The position numbers and the translations under genes are program-made. From a bacterium (GTDB lineage Bacteria; Bacillota_I; Bacilli_A; RF39; UBA660), in NCBI GenBank assembly GCA_029007685.1, contig JAQXIG010000167.1, forward strand, positions 1 to 8,505: a stretch of DNA of 8,505 nucleotides. The letters are read 5' to 3'. Below, one piece after another: positions 1 through 6,270 of the stretch. Position 1 is the first letter of the stretch. Each line of letters starts with the position of its first letter. Under the pieces are notes generated by a model that was given only the letters and a program-made list of their open reading frames with translations, made no database searches and had not been told where the DNA came from.

Positions 1-251
1 CTTCTGGCTGGCAAATGAAACACCACTGGCATAATTGGCTTAAATAACTTTCCAATGATATCCACAAATCCATACTGAAGCAAACAATTAGATAACACAA
101 AAAAAGGAAATAACGACGGAAATAAATTATCTTTCCAAATCAAAATAGAAAAGCTGACACTCTCCATAATTGGTTTAGAATAAATAATCGTAAAAAAAGT
201 AATTGTCAGAAGTAGACAAATAATGATACTATGAATTTGCTTTTTCATCAT
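1..251 (-). CDS. ylbJ: Sporulation integral membrane protein YlbJ/SpoVV (N-terminal part, runs off the window)
   Basis: The minus strand is open from an ATG at 251 to the window edge, giving 83 codons of an incomplete protein. It begins with a hydrophobic helix at about residues 7-25. A Trp-Lys-Asp-Asn segment then leads into LFPSLFPFFVLSN and a GFVDIIGKLFKPIMPVVFHLP stretch. This order (first helix, an FPSLxPFF block, then a G-x-x-x-x-x-G-x-L-x-x-P-x-M-x-x-x-F block) is how I remember the start of YlbJ proteins, a family with nucleoside-recognition/gate domains. In B. subtilis YlbJ was renamed SpoVV and is needed for dipicolinic acid transport into the forespore. The adjacent divergent YlbL supports the call, since ylbJ and ylbL are also close in Bacillus. 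A second ATG at 248 is an equally good start; the only ribosome-binding-site-like sequence is a weak GGGA about 4-7 nt upstream. The C-terminal portion is outside the window. Confidence 0.72.
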   Translation of the reverse strand, partial: MMKKQIHSIIICLLLTITFFTIIYSKPIMESVSFSILIWKDNLFPSLFPFFVLSNCLLQYGFVDIIGKLFKPIMPVVFHLPAR

Positions 252-267
252 AAAATCCCATCTTTCG

Positions 268-276
268 TGCTATAAT
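268..276 (+). promoter_or_regulatory. Extended -10 promoter for ylbL
   Basis: TG-C-TATAAT (268-276) is a perfect extended -10 element. No convincing -35 box lies 16-18 nt upstream. Transcription should start around 283. A GTGAGG sequence at 283-288 then serves as the ribosome binding site for ATG 298. This is why the GTG at 283, which opens the same frame, is unlikely to be the real start: it would be the first transcribed codon and is itself part of the Shine-Dalgarno sequence. Confidence 0.6.
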
Positions 277-302
277 GTATTAGTGAGGAATGATCACATG
301 AT
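274..302 (-). promoter_or_regulatory. Candidate sporulation (sigma-E-like) promoter for ylbJ
   Basis: Read on the minus strand, AATACATT (281-274) fits the sigma-E -10 consensus CATACANT at all but the first base. ATCATGTG (302-295) partly matches the -35 consensus GTCATATT, with a 13-nt spacer. Transcription would start near 267, about 16 nt before the ylbJ ATG. B. subtilis ylbJ is expressed in the mother cell under sigma-E, which is why I looked for this. The match is by eye in AT-rich DNA and may be chance. Confidence 0.33.
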
Positions 303-1317
303 TAATAAAGTTTATGAAAAAATAAAAGAAATAATTAAAAAAAATTATCTGTATTTTATAGTATATATCACCGCCATTATTGCGATTACTTATCCACTAC
401 CATATTACATTTATAATGGTGGTGGAATCATTAATGTCGATAATAGAATCAAAATAGAAAATAGTTACAAATCCAAGGGGAGTTTTAACTTAAGTTATGT
501 ATCAGAACTAAAAGCAACCTTACCAACCTATCTTCTAGCGCAAATTTTACCAGACTGGGATATCATAAAAATGGAAGAAATGACTTTAAACGAAGAAGAA
601 AGTGATGAAGATATTTACACCAGAGACCGTTTTTTCTTAGAAGATGCAAATAAAAATGCTATTCAAACTGCATATCAAAGAGCAGGCAAAACCTTTAACA
701 TTACCGAAAAGAAAAACTACATCATTTATATTGATAGTCAAGCTAAAACCAATGCTAAAATAGGAGACCAATTACTAAAAGTGGATAACCAATCAATCAC
801 CAATATTAGTGACTTAACACTCTACATTGCCCAAAAAAAAATAGGGGAAGAGTTGCAATTATTAGTAAAGAGAAAGAATAAAAAGGTAACTTGTTATGCT
901 CAAATATTAGAAATCGACAACAGTAAAAAAATAGGTTTTTCTTTCCAAGAAAACTATGAATACGAAACCAATCCCAATGTAGAATTAACTTTTTCTAAAA
1001 ATGAATCAGGACCATCTGGAGGACTTTTACTATCGCTTGCAATCTATAATCACTTAGTAGAAGAAGATATTACCAAAGGATTAAAAATTGCAGGAACTGG
1101 AACCATTGATCAAAACGGGAATGTTGGTTCGATTGGAGGAGTTAAATACAAGTTAAAAGGCGCAGTAAAAAATAACGCTGATATTTTCCTCGTTCCCAGT
1201 GGTGAAAATTATCAAGAAGCCATTGCCCATCAACAACAACACAAATATAAAATAAAAATTATTGGAGTATCTACTTTCGAAGAAGCCCTCCAAGAACTAC
1301 AAAAAATGTCCAAATAG
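298..1317 (+). CDS. ylbL: YlbL/DdcP-type membrane-anchored PDZ, Lon-like serine protease
   Basis: This is a 339-aa protein, close to the roughly 340 aa of B. subtilis YlbL. One N-terminal membrane helix (about residues 16-39, after a Lys-rich cytoplasmic start) anchors it, with the rest presumably extracytoplasmic. A PDZ region covers about 140-205 (AKIGDQLLKVDNQSI is the carboxylate-loop/beta part). The C-terminal S16 Lon-type domain has the catalytic serine in GPSGG (Ser240) and the catalytic lysine in IGGVKYK (Lys283), so the Ser-Lys dyad is intact. In B. subtilis YlbL (DdcP), together with CtpA, removes the division inhibitor YneA so that cells recover from the DNA-damage checkpoint; applying that role here is inference. 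I chose ATG 298 over GTG 283 because GTGAGG at 283-288 is its ribosome binding site. The gene has its own promoter and a terminator overlapping its stop, so it looks monocistronic. Confidence 0.87.
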   Translation: MINKVYEKIKEIIKKNYLYFIVYITAIIAITYPLPYYIYNGGGIINVDNRIKIENSYKSKGSFNLSYVSELKATLPTYLLAQILPDWDIIKMEEMTLNEEESDEDIYTRDRFFLEDANKNAIQTAYQRAGKTFNITEKKNYIIYIDSQAKTNAKIGDQLLKVDNQSITNISDLTLYIAQKKIGEELQLLVKRKNKKVTCYAQILEIDNSKKIGFSFQENYEYETNPNVELTFSKNESGPSGGLLLSLAIYNHLVEEDITKGLKIAGTGTIDQNGNVGSIGGVKYKLKGAVKNNADIFLVPSGENYQEAIAHQQQHKYKIKIIGVSTFEEALQELQKMSK

Positions 1318-1327
1318 ACATTTTTTT
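1301..1327 (+). terminator. Intrinsic terminator overlapping the ylbL stop codon
   Basis: AAAAAATGTC (1301-1310) and GACATTTTTT (1317-1326) form a perfect 10-bp inverted repeat around the loop CAAATA, and the 3' arm runs into a T7 tract (1321-1327). The TAG stop (1315-1317) lies in the loop and the first stem base. Only two pairs are G-C, so the stem is weak, but the A-tract/stem/U-tract layout is typical. Confidence 0.55.
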
Positions 1328-1377
1328 CAATGATTTTCTAAAAATAGAAATTTAGTATTTTGTTACACGACAAGAAA

Positions 1378-1386
1378 TGTTATAAT
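1378..1386 (+). promoter_or_regulatory. Extended -10 promoter for the small ORF-mutS-203-aa operon
   Basis: TG-T-TATAAT (1378-1386) is a consensus extended -10. TTGTTA at 1360-1365 could be a -35 box, but its 15-nt spacer is short. Transcription should begin near 1393. That leaves about 28 nt of leader before ATG 1421, or about 10 nt before ATG 1403. Confidence 0.55.
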
Positions 1387-1420
1387 ATAAAGTGCTTAAA
1401 AAATGAAAGAGAGTATGAGT

Positions 1421-1681
1421 ATGAAAAAATCAACCGAAGTAGAAATTCCAATCAACAACCTAAAATATCAAATTAAAATAGGAGAGAATCACAAAAACCT
1501 CCCTGCCTTTTTCGTTTTCTCCTATAATCAACAGTATTGTTACTACCAAAAAAATAACCCTAATGATGTAGTAAGATATCTTGATAACATGGATACTTCA
1601 AAATATTCTGAAAACTCTCGCAACCATAAAGCCCAAACGAAAATATTACTATTCAAAAAAGGAGGAAATAGACTAACATGA
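1421..1681 (+). CDS. Small protein of unknown function encoded immediately upstream of mutS
   Basis: I do not recognise this 86-aa protein. It is rich in Lys, Asn, Tyr and Gln, has no membrane helix or signal peptide, and reads as alternating beta-like segments (VEIPINNLKYQIKIG, then FFVFSYNQQYCYY) followed by a polar, basic C-terminus (KILLFKKGGNRLT). It contains one cysteine and no metal-binding cluster. ATG 1421 is preferred because a purine-rich GAAAGAGAG lies 7 nt upstream and the predicted transcript starts near 1393. ATG 1403 in the same frame would give 92 aa but has no ribosome binding site. The TGA stop overlaps the mutS start as ATGA, so the two genes are translationally coupled and cotranscribed. 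The strong GGAGG for mutS (1661-1665) lies within this gene, so the 3' end is also constrained by regulatory sequence. It could be a real protein or a leader peptide that sets mutS translation. Confidence 0.6.
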   Translation: MKKSTEVEIPINNLKYQIKIGENHKNLPAFFVFSYNQQYCYYQKNNPNDVVRYLDNMDTSKYSENSRNHKAQTKILLFKKGGNRLT

Positions 1682-4227
1682 AGCGTAGTGAAGTAGACAA
1701 AACTAAAATTTCTCCTATGATGCTGCAGTATCTAAAAATCAAAGAAAAGTACGAAGATGCTATCATCTTTTTTAGATTAGGCGACTTTTATGAAATGTTC
1801 TTTGAAGATGCTGTCACCATCAGTCATGAACTAGAACTAACTTTAACCGGCAAAAATTGCGGTTTAGAAGAACGCGTTCCGATGTGCGGAATTCCTTATC
1901 ATGCTTACAAAAATTATCTAGACAAACTAATTGACAAAGGGTATAAAGTAGCCATTTGCGAACAACTAACCGACCCTAAAGAAACCAAAGGAGTAGTAGA
2001 ACGAGATGTCATTCAAGTAGTAACTAAAGGAACTAGATTAGATGATGCTCTAAACTCAAAAGACTACAACTATATCGGAAGTATTTACGATTATGACTAT
2101 TGCTACGCTCTAAGTTATATCGATATCTCAACAGGCTACTGTTTTTCTCAAATAATCGATCATCAAGAAGAAAAATTAATAAAAGAAATTGTTAATCACA
2201 ATATAAAAGAAGGAATTGTCAATAGTAAAATAGATCGTAACATTATCAACATCTTAAGAGAAAATTATAATATTCTAATCACAATTACCGATCATATTTA
2301 TCAAGAAAAAGATTACCAATATATTTACGAAGATATCAAAGATATTCGGATCACAACGGGAATGAATCATTTGCTAAGTTATCTATTAGAAACAAAAAAA
2401 GGAAATTTATCTCATATTCAAAAAGTAGAAATCATTGACCAGCAAAAACACTTACTATTTGATATTCATACCAAAAAAAATTTAGAGTTAACCGAAACCA
2501 TTCGTAATCACGACCGTACTTATTCTCTATTATGGCTATTAGACAAAACGAAAACCGCAATGGGAAGTCGATATCTAAAAATTAATTTAGAAAGTCCCTT
2601 AACTGATATCAAAGAATTAATGCGCAGATATAATATTATCGAAAAGTTATTAACTGAATTCATCTTAAAAGAAGAATTAATCAAAGAGTTAGACGAAGTA
2701 TACGACCTAGAACGTTTAGCTAGTCGTATTAGTTATGGTAATCTAAATGCTAGAGATTTATTACAACTAAAAAATTCTTTAAAAGTTCTCCCAAATATCA
2801 AACGTATCCTAAAAGAATTAGAATATGACAAAACCATTGAACCATTAGATGAATTGTATAATTTACTAGAAACAGCTATCTGCGAAGAAGCACCAATCAC
2901 GATTAAAGAAGGATCTCTAATCAAAGATGGATATCATTTAGAATTAGATGAATTAAAAAGTATTAGAAAAAACAGTAAAGATTTCATTTTACAAATAGAA
3001 AATACCGAAAAAGAGCGTACAGGTATCAAGAATTTAAAAATAGGTTTCAATAAAGTATTTGGTTACTATATTGAAGTAAGCAAAGGAAATATTAAAGAAA
3101 TCAAAGAAGAATACGGTTATGAACGTAAACAAACCTTAGCTAATTGTGAACGTTTTATCACCCCAGAGTTAAAAGAAAAAGAAGAAATCATATTAGGAGC
3201 TGAAGAAAAAATTATCAATCTAGAATATCAATTATTCATAGAAATTAGAGATATTGTCCGTCAATACATTACCAGTATTCAATTCACTTCTAAAGTATTA
3301 GCGGAAGTAGATATGATGTTAGCTTTAGCTACCGTTGCCGAAGAAAATAATTATGTTAGACCGATCATCACCTTAGAAAGAAGTATTGAAATAAAAGAAG
3401 GGAGACACCCAGTAGTAGAAAAAGTAAGTAAACATAATTATGTGCCAAACGATATTATGATGAAAAAAGACATCAACATTCTACTAATCACAGGTCCCAA
3501 CATGGCTGGAAAAAGTACTTACATGAGACAATTAGCAATTATTATCATTATGGCCCAAATTGGTTCCTATGTTCCTTGTCAAAGTTGTGTAATCCCAATA
3601 TTTGACCGAATTTTCACCAGAATTGGAGCTAGTGATGACTTAGTAAGTGGAGAAAGTACATTTATGGTAGAAATGAAAGAAGCCAATATTGCTATTAGTG
3701 AAGCCACTGAAAATAGTTTAATCCTTTTTGATGAACTAGGACGGGGAACTGCTACTTATGATGGTATGAGTCTAGCACAAGCCATATTAGAGTATATTCA
3801 TGACAAAATCAGGGCCAAAACTCTATTTTCGACCCATTATCATGAATTAACATCATTAGCACTAGATCTCAAAAATTTGAAAAATGTTCATGTCAGTGCC
3901 ATCGAAGAACAAGGAAACATCACATTTTTACACAAAATAAAAAATGGAGCAGCAGACAGAAGCTATGGAATTCATGTCGCATCTCTCGCTCAATTACCAA
4001 AAAGTTTAATTGAACGCGCTAACGAAATCTTAAACGTTTATGAAAATAAGAACAAGAAAAAACAAAGCTTTACTCAGACAAGCCTCTTCTTAGATTTAGA
4101 TCAAGAAGAAGAAAACATCAATAGAATTGAAGAACGATTAAAAGAAATTAACCCCTTAGAAATCACACCAATAGAGGCTTTAAACATATTATACGAATTA
4201 AAAAACAATCTAAAAGAAAAGAAATAG
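1678..4227 (+). CDS. mutS: DNA mismatch repair protein MutS
   Basis: This is a full-length 849-aa MutS, the ATPase clamp that finds base mismatches and small loops after replication. The mismatch-binding domain is at about 10-120, with the Phe-x-Glu wedge in GDFYEMF (Phe37, Glu39). The connector is at about 130-250, the lever at about 265-565 with the clamp inserted (GYYIEV at 462-467), and the ATPase from about 570 to 760. Walker A is GPNMAGKST (606-614), Walker B is LILFDE (Asp685-Glu686), and the conserved STH ends at His720. The tail carries QTSLF (800-804), a good QxxLF sliding-clamp-binding motif. Nothing looks damaged. Its start overlaps the upstream small gene by 4 nt (ATGA); the GGAGG at 1661-1665 is 12 nt away, rather long, which fits translational coupling. 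Bacillota mutS is usually followed by mutL; here an unrelated gene follows after 9 nt. Confidence 0.98.
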   Translation: MKRSEVDKTKISPMMLQYLKIKEKYEDAIIFFRLGDFYEMFFEDAVTISHELELTLTGKNCGLEERVPMCGIPYHAYKNYLDKLIDKGYKVAICEQLTDPKETKGVVERDVIQVVTKGTRLDDALNSKDYNYIGSIYDYDYCYALSYIDISTGYCFSQIIDHQEEKLIKEIVNHNIKEGIVNSKIDRNIINILRENYNILITITDHIYQEKDYQYIYEDIKDIRITTGMNHLLSYLLETKKGNLSHIQKVEIIDQQKHLLFDIHTKKNLELTETIRNHDRTYSLLWLLDKTKTAMGSRYLKINLESPLTDIKELMRRYNIIEKLLTEFILKEELIKELDEVYDLERLASRISYGNLNARDLLQLKNSLKVLPNIKRILKELEYDKTIEPLDELYNLLETAICEEAPITIKEGSLIKDGYHLELDELKSIRKNSKDFILQIENTEKERTGIKNLKIGFNKVFGYYIEVSKGNIKEIKEEYGYERKQTLANCERFITPELKEKEEIILGAEEKIINLEYQLFIEIRDIVRQYITSIQFTSKVLAEVDMMLALATVAEENNYVRPIITLERSIEIKEGRHPVVEKVSKHNYVPNDIMMKKDINILLITGPNMAGKSTYMRQLAIIIIMAQIGSYVPCQSCVIPIFDRIFTRIGASDDLVSGESTFMVEMKEANIAISEATENSLILFDELGRGTATYDGMSLAQAILEYIHDKIRAKTLFSTHYHELTSLALDLKNLKNVHVSAIEEQGNITFLHKIKNGAADRSYGIHVASLAQLPKSLIERANEILNVYENKNKKKQSFTQTSLFLDLDQEEENINRIEERLKEINPLEITPIEALNILYELKNNLKEKK

Positions 4228-4236
4228 GAGATATTT

Positions 4237-4848
4237 ATGAAAAACAAAATGAAAAAAATTTATACAATCGAAGATTCAGTAGATTGCTATATGATGATGA
4301 ATATTATCACAGAAATTTACGGTAAAAAAATTAAAAAAGAGTGTACATTAGAAGAAACTACATTGCTAGTGGAATCCAAATATTATCAAAAATTTTTAAA
4401 TATAATTACAGATTTTCTATTAAGATATGAAACAAAAGAAAAAATAGAGTGGTTTGATATTTACGAAGAAAAACATCCTTATCAAAACATTAGAGTTGCA
4501 GCCTTATGCTTAACTCCTAGTTATTACAAAAAAATTCAAAACAATCCATCGTCACTAGCAGAACTACAGGATTTATATTTTAAACTAGATAAAGATTCAC
4601 CAGCTGCAAGGGCAACGATTTTAACATCAAGTCAAAATCAATTTGTATATATCGAAAAAGATCTCACTATATATACAAAAGAAACACCGAATGCTTGGAA
4701 GAATTTAAAGCAAAATGGCATTCAAGGAATCTTTGAACAACAAAGCAGAAACACACTAAGCCTAATAAGTAATAATATTCAGGAACTTGCCCCATACATT
4801 GAAGAATATTCAATGACAAATAGAGTAGGGAAAGTTCTGAGAAAATAA
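4237..4848 (+). CDS. Protein of unknown function, 203 aa, downstream of mutS
   Basis: I do not recognise this protein. It is cytoplasmic in appearance (no signal peptide or membrane segment) and mixed helical/strand, with a charged N-terminus (MKNKMKKIYTIEDSVDCYMM). A middle section reads KIEWFDIYEEKHPYQNIRVAAL, and the tail is polar and helical. I see no ATP-binding, nuclease, helix-turn-helix or metal-binding motif. The start is well supported: AGGAG at 4226-4230 overlaps the mutS stop and sits 6 nt before the ATG. With only 9 nt between the genes it should be cotranscribed with mutS, and it ends at a clear terminator. It occupies the position where mutL often lies, but shows none of the MutL GHKL ATPase motifs (for example DNGxG), so it is not MutL. 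Base composition matches its neighbours. Confidence 0.75.
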   Translation: MKNKMKKIYTIEDSVDCYMMMNIITEIYGKKIKKECTLEETTLLVESKYYQKFLNIITDFLLRYETKEKIEWFDIYEEKHPYQNIRVAALCLTPSYYKKIQNNPSSLAELQDLYFKLDKDSPAARATILTSSQNQFVYIEKDLTIYTKETPNAWKNLKQNGIQGIFEQQSRNTLSLISNNIQELAPYIEEYSMTNRVGKVLRK

Positions 4849-4857
4849 AGTTTTAAG

Positions 4858-4882
4858 ATCACCTAATTCAAGGTGATTTTTT
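4858..4882 (+). terminator. Intrinsic terminator of the mutS operon
   Basis: ATCACCT (4858-4864) and AGGTGAT (4871-4877) form a perfect 7-bp stem around AATTCA, followed directly by a T6 run (4877-4882). It lies 10 nt after the stop of the 203-aa gene and is the strongest terminator in the window. Confidence 0.82.
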
Positions 4883-4896
4883 AGTAATATAAGAAA

Positions 4897-4913
4897 AGAG
4901 GGAAATTCCCTCT
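4897..4913 (-). terminator. Intrinsic terminator of spoIVB, overlapping its stop codon (probably bidirectional)
   Basis: AGAGGGAA (4897-4904) and TTCCCTCT (4906-4913) form an inverted repeat of up to 8 bp. On the minus strand it is followed by TTTTCTT and preceded by a run of A. The spoIVB TAG stop (4914-4912) is partly inside the stem. On the plus strand the hairpin is followed by ATTTTTCT, so it may also back up the mutS-operon terminator between these convergent units. Confidence 0.75.
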
Positions 4914-5898
4914 ATTTTTCTCCTTCTTCTAGCATTGTTTGAATAAATATTCCATATCCTTTTTCAGAATCATTCACAATTACATGGGTAACTGCACCAA
5001 TAATTTTATTATTTTGAATAATAGGACTCCCACTCATTCCTGCCACAACACCACCAGTTTTTTCTAATAATTCCGGGGAAGTAATTTGAAATAATATATT
5101 TTTGGTAGGACTACTTTTATTAACTTCTAAAATTTCTATTTCATATTCCTGAATATCACTACCTTCAATTACCGTCCTAATAACTGCCTTTCCTATTCTA
5201 ACATCGTCTGGTTCTGCAACCTCAATCGCGTCCTTTGTAGAAAACGATCCCATATAAATACCGAATATCCCACTTTCTCTGTTAGCTTTAATAGTACCAT
5301 AAACATCATCCACATATAGCTTAGCTTGTTTTTCACCAGGTTCTCCATTCCTACTTGGTTTAATACCTGTAATCTCAGATTTGAAAATTTTACCATCCTT
5401 AATTTCTACTTTCTGCAAAGTTGATTTATCAGCTATTTCATGTCCCAAAGCACCATAGATATTAGTTTCTGGATCAATATAAGTCAGAGTACCAATTCCA
5501 TTGATTTGATCTTTCACATATATCCCAGTCTTATATACTCCATTTTCATCTAGTTTTAACGATAAATTGGTTTTCATGCTTTTTCCATTACGAAAGAATG
5601 ACACTTCTATTTCAGATTGATCTTTATACTTATCTACCAAATCGATCATAGAGTTAATTGATTCCACACCTTCATTTTCAATTTTTTCAATTTGATCACC
5701 TATTTTAAAACCAGCCTCTTCGCCAATATAAGTATCGGAAACCTTATAAAAACCAACGATTGTGACATATTTAGATTGTATGTTAATTCCCACATTAGAA
5801 CCACCAGGAATAATATGAGTCGAATATGCCAATACTATAGATGGAAATAGAGTTACTAAAAGAAGAAAAATAATTTGTAGTTTTTTCTTAAAATTCAC
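4912..5898 (-). CDS. spoIVB: SpoIVB-type PDZ serine protease (S55 family), sporulation signalling
   Basis: This is a 328-aa homologue of SpoIVB, which in B. subtilis is made in the forespore, exported to the intermembrane space, and cleaves SpoIVFA to trigger sigma-K activation. A Lys-rich N-terminus leads to one hydrophobic helix (about residues 6-24), then YSTHIIPGGSNVGINIQ, typical of SpoIVB. A PDZ domain follows at about 35-118 (EEAGFKIGDQIEKI). The S55 domain carries His153 in YGALGHEI and the nucleophile Ser289 in GMSGSP, followed by IIGAVTHV. The expected Asp, 15 residues before the nucleophile, is Ser274 here (TSPELLEKTGG), so the triad appears incomplete. The protein is shorter than B. 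subtilis SpoIVB (about 426 aa). I chose GTG 5898 because AAAAGGAG ends 8 nt upstream; a longer frame to 5979 would translate the ribosome binding site and lacks any of its own. It is downstream of the nusB-xseAB operon but has its own likely promoter. Confidence 0.9.
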   Translation of the reverse strand: MNFKKKLQIIFLLLVTLFPSIVLAYSTHIIPGGSNVGINIQSKYVTIVGFYKVSDTYIGEEAGFKIGDQIEKIENEGVESINSMIDLVDKYKDQSEIEVSFFRNGKSMKTNLSLKLDENGVYKTGIYVKDQINGIGTLTYIDPETNIYGALGHEIADKSTLQKVEIKDGKIFKSEITGIKPSRNGEPGEKQAKLYVDDVYGTIKANRESGIFGIYMGSFSTKDAIEVAEPDDVRIGKAVIRTVIEGSDIQEYEIEILEVNKSSPTKNILFQITSPELLEKTGGVVAGMSGSPIIQNNKIIGAVTHVIVNDSEKGYGIFIQTMLEEGEK

Positions 5899-5906
5899 AT
5901 AATCAA

Positions 5907-5914
5907 CTCCTTTT
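5907..5914 (-). promoter_or_regulatory. Ribosome binding site fixing the GTG start of spoIVB
   Basis: AAAAGGAG (5914-5907 on the minus strand) lies 8 nt upstream of GTG 5898. It decides the start: the next upstream ATG (5979) has no such site, would overlap the promoter region, and would place 27 residues unlike a signal region before the membrane helix. Confidence 0.8.
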
Positions 5915-5933
5915 AAAAAAATGACTACAGTAT

Positions 5934-5963
5934 TATTATGATAAAATTTCAATATATTATAAA
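5934..5963 (-). promoter_or_regulatory. Candidate promoter of spoIVB
   Basis: On the minus strand TTTATAA (5963-5957), a 16-nt spacer and CATAATA (5940-5934) resemble the forespore sigma-G pattern (TGNATAA and CATACTA-like). This suits a gene that is under forespore sigma factors in B. subtilis. A perfect TATAAT (5961-5956) in the same place could instead be a vegetative -10. In such AT-rich sequence the exact element is uncertain. Confidence 0.3.
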
Positions 5964-5980
5964 ATGAAAATAATTCCAAT

Positions 5981-6001
5981 AAAAAAAACTACTGAAATAG
6001 T
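5981..6001 (-). terminator. Probable terminator of the nusB-xseA-xseB operon
   Basis: On the minus strand ACTA (6001-5998), loop TTTCAG and TAGT (5991-5988) are followed by a T7 run (5987-5981). The stem is only 4 bp, but the long U-tract and its position about 20 nt after xseB support termination before spoIVB. Confidence 0.4.
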
Positions 6002-6005
6002 CAAT

Positions 6006-6022
6006 AAAAAGCTTAATCTTTT
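6006..6022 (-). terminator. Weak hairpin overlapping the xseB stop codon
   Basis: On the minus strand AAAAG (6022-6018) and CTTTTT (6011-6006) can pair around ATTAAG, with the xseB TAA (6023-6021) partly in the stem. A single G-C pair makes it a doubtful terminator on its own. It may act with the hairpin at 5981-6001. Confidence 0.25.
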
Positions 6023-6269
6023 AACGATTGGTATCTTCTGTCTCTTCCATATGAAAATCCTCCAAATGACCATCTTTATTAACAATCTTACTAATAGTAG
6101 CTTCTGCTTTTTTTAATTTTTCATCACAAAGTTTCGCAATTTTAGTAGCTTCTGTAAATTGATGAATCGCATCATCTAGTGGGATATTGCCACTTTCTAA
6201 ATTGTTAACAATTTCTTCTAATCTAGCTAAATTTTCCTCAAATGTCAATTCTTCTTTAGGTTTTGCCAT
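6021..6269 (-). CDS. xseB: Exodeoxyribonuclease VII small subunit XseB
   Basis: This is an 82-aa helical protein, the usual size for XseB. The family signature is complete: TFEENLARLEEIVNNLESG at residues 9-27, IPLDDAIHQFTEATKIAKLCDEKL, then KKAEATISKIV, which forms the helical hairpin that coats the long arms of XseA. Several XseB subunits join one XseA to make exonuclease VII, which degrades single-stranded DNA from both ends. The acidic C-terminal tail (HLEDFHMEETEDTN) is variable in the family. The gene begins one nucleotide after the xseA stop (TAA-T-ATG), with AAAGGAGG inside the xseA 3' end, so the two subunits are translationally coupled. Confidence 0.95.
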   Translation of the reverse strand: MAKPKEELTFEENLARLEEIVNNLESGNIPLDDAIHQFTEATKIAKLCDEKLKKAEATISKIVNKDGHLEDFHMEETEDTNR

Positions 6270-6270
6270 A

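Noticed and set aside
283..297. GTG 283 as the start of ylbL
   Set aside because: It coincides with the expected transcription start and with the GTGAGG ribosome binding site of ATG 298.
1335..1350. Perfect inverted repeat TTTCTA-AAAA-TAGAAA between ylbL and the mutS operon
   Set aside because: The stem has one G-C pair and no U-tract. In DNA this AT-rich such repeats are expected by chance, although it lies just upstream of a promoter.
1360..1373. TTGT-N6-ACAA dyad near the mutS operon promoter as a possible operator
   Set aside because: The arms are only 4 bp, there is no second copy, and no matching regulator is nearby.
2733..2924. Open frame of 63 codons on the minus strand inside mutS
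   Set aside because: It lies wholly antisense to a well-conserved part of MutS, has no ribosome binding site and reads as low-complexity sequence.
5193..5396. Minus-strand open frame of 67 codons inside spoIVB
   Set aside because: It is the same strand in another frame of a strongly supported gene, with no start signal.
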